A DNA stretch of 21,951 nt from an uncultured Dorea sp. (GTDB taxonomy: Bacteria > Bacillota > Clostridia > Lachnospirales > Lachnospiraceae): assembly GCA_910579925.1 (NCBI GenBank), contig CAJTVY010000052.1:1-21951 (forward strand). Reading direction: 5' to 3'. The notes under the pieces are model-generated. The model saw nothing but the letters and a program-made list of their open reading frames with translations. It had not been told where the DNA came from and did no database searches. Shown one piece after another: positions 21,738-21,951 of this stretch. A program made the position numbers and the translations under genes. How positions within the stretch are numbered: the stretch's first letter is position 1; every line of letters starts with the position of its first letter.

Positions 21738-21951
21738 TACTTTTGAATAATTTAAAAAATATTTAGTGATAATTTACAAACCAACGGCTTCCATATTTTT
21801 GTTAAATTAATATCAAACCTGTATTAACCCTTTAAATTCCTATAATTTGATTAGTTTCACTAATATCCTCATTTTATATTTCTTTCTTGATTTTTTGTTT
21901 AATTTCCAAGCGCAAGGTTAAATCCACCGCCTTTTAGGCGGTCAAGCTTTA
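21738..21951. other. AT-rich intergenic edge with a GC-rich hairpin
   Basis: No coding sequence is seen. Near the end ACCGCC (21926-21931) and GGCGGT (21937-21942) form a compact 6-bp hairpin with a TTTTA loop. Hairpins of this form, flanked by GGTTAAA-like sequence, occur at the ends of IS200/IS605-type (tnpB) elements, so a mobile element may begin or end just outside the window. A terminator of the next gene is the simpler alternative. Confidence 0.35.

Overview
The window looks like chromosomal DNA of an anaerobic gut Firmicute, most likely a Lachnospiraceae-type Clostridium relative. This placement is an inference. It rests on strong AGGAGG ribosome-binding sites, AT-rich spacers around moderate-GC genes, a typical Lachnospiraceae AraC regulator, a YesL/ABC sugar-uptake cluster, an AAA/PD-(D/E)XK ATPase of the kind amplified in these genomes, and remains of a Stickland-type (GrdB-like) selenoprotein. 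No rRNA, tRNA or CRISPR array was seen.

Layout. (1) 1-419: 5' part of gap (GAPDH, minus strand), behind a good promoter overlapped by a 21-bp-spaced direct repeat. (2) 688-4619: an AAA-ATPase/nuclease-like protein and an orphan molybdopterin oxidoreductase, each with its own promoter overlapped by a dyad. (3) 4761-5679: a decayed patch. It holds the C-terminal end of a GrdB-family selenoprotein that still carries its in-frame TGA (Sec) codon, abutting a frameshifted and internally deleted MFS transporter. (4) 5721-6366: a compact hicAB toxin-antitoxin module, followed by a convergent XRE-type membrane-anchored regulator. (5) 6985-10415: an AraC regulator divergent from a cytoplasmic GH3 beta-glucosidase. 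Between them lies a 244-bp foldback element with 13-bp terminal inverted repeats and flanking 11-bp direct repeats (MITE-like). (6) 10451-10548: a three-arm palindromic repeat between convergent genes. (7) 10578-21737, all minus strand: a sugar-catabolic locus read from one strong promoter. In transcription order it encodes a membrane-anchored protein of unknown function, a sugar-binding lipoprotein, two ABC permeases, a cytoplasmic DUF5060/DUF4038/DUF5605-type glycoside hydrolase, YesL, a fucose/arabinose-isomerase-family enzyme, a split transketolase (two subunits) and an FGGY kinase.

Working model for region 7 (inference). A short glycoside is imported by the ABC system and cleaved in the cytoplasm by the GH140-like hydrolase. 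The released aldose is isomerised to a ketose, phosphorylated by the FGGY kinase, and split by the transketolase instead of an aldolase. The set GH140-like hydrolase + isomerase + FGGY kinase + two-subunit transketolase matches the known logic of D-apiose catabolism: apiose to apulose, to apulose-4-phosphate, then with glyceraldehyde-3-phosphate to xylulose-5-phosphate plus dihydroxyacetone phosphate. The kinase keeps most glycerol-kinase substrate residues at the E. coli positions but has Ser where E. coli has Phe270, which fits a larger substrate. The neighbouring GH3 beta-glucosidase would suit apiosyl-glucosides such as apiin, but it is on a separate transcript. Substrate identity is not proven by sequence.
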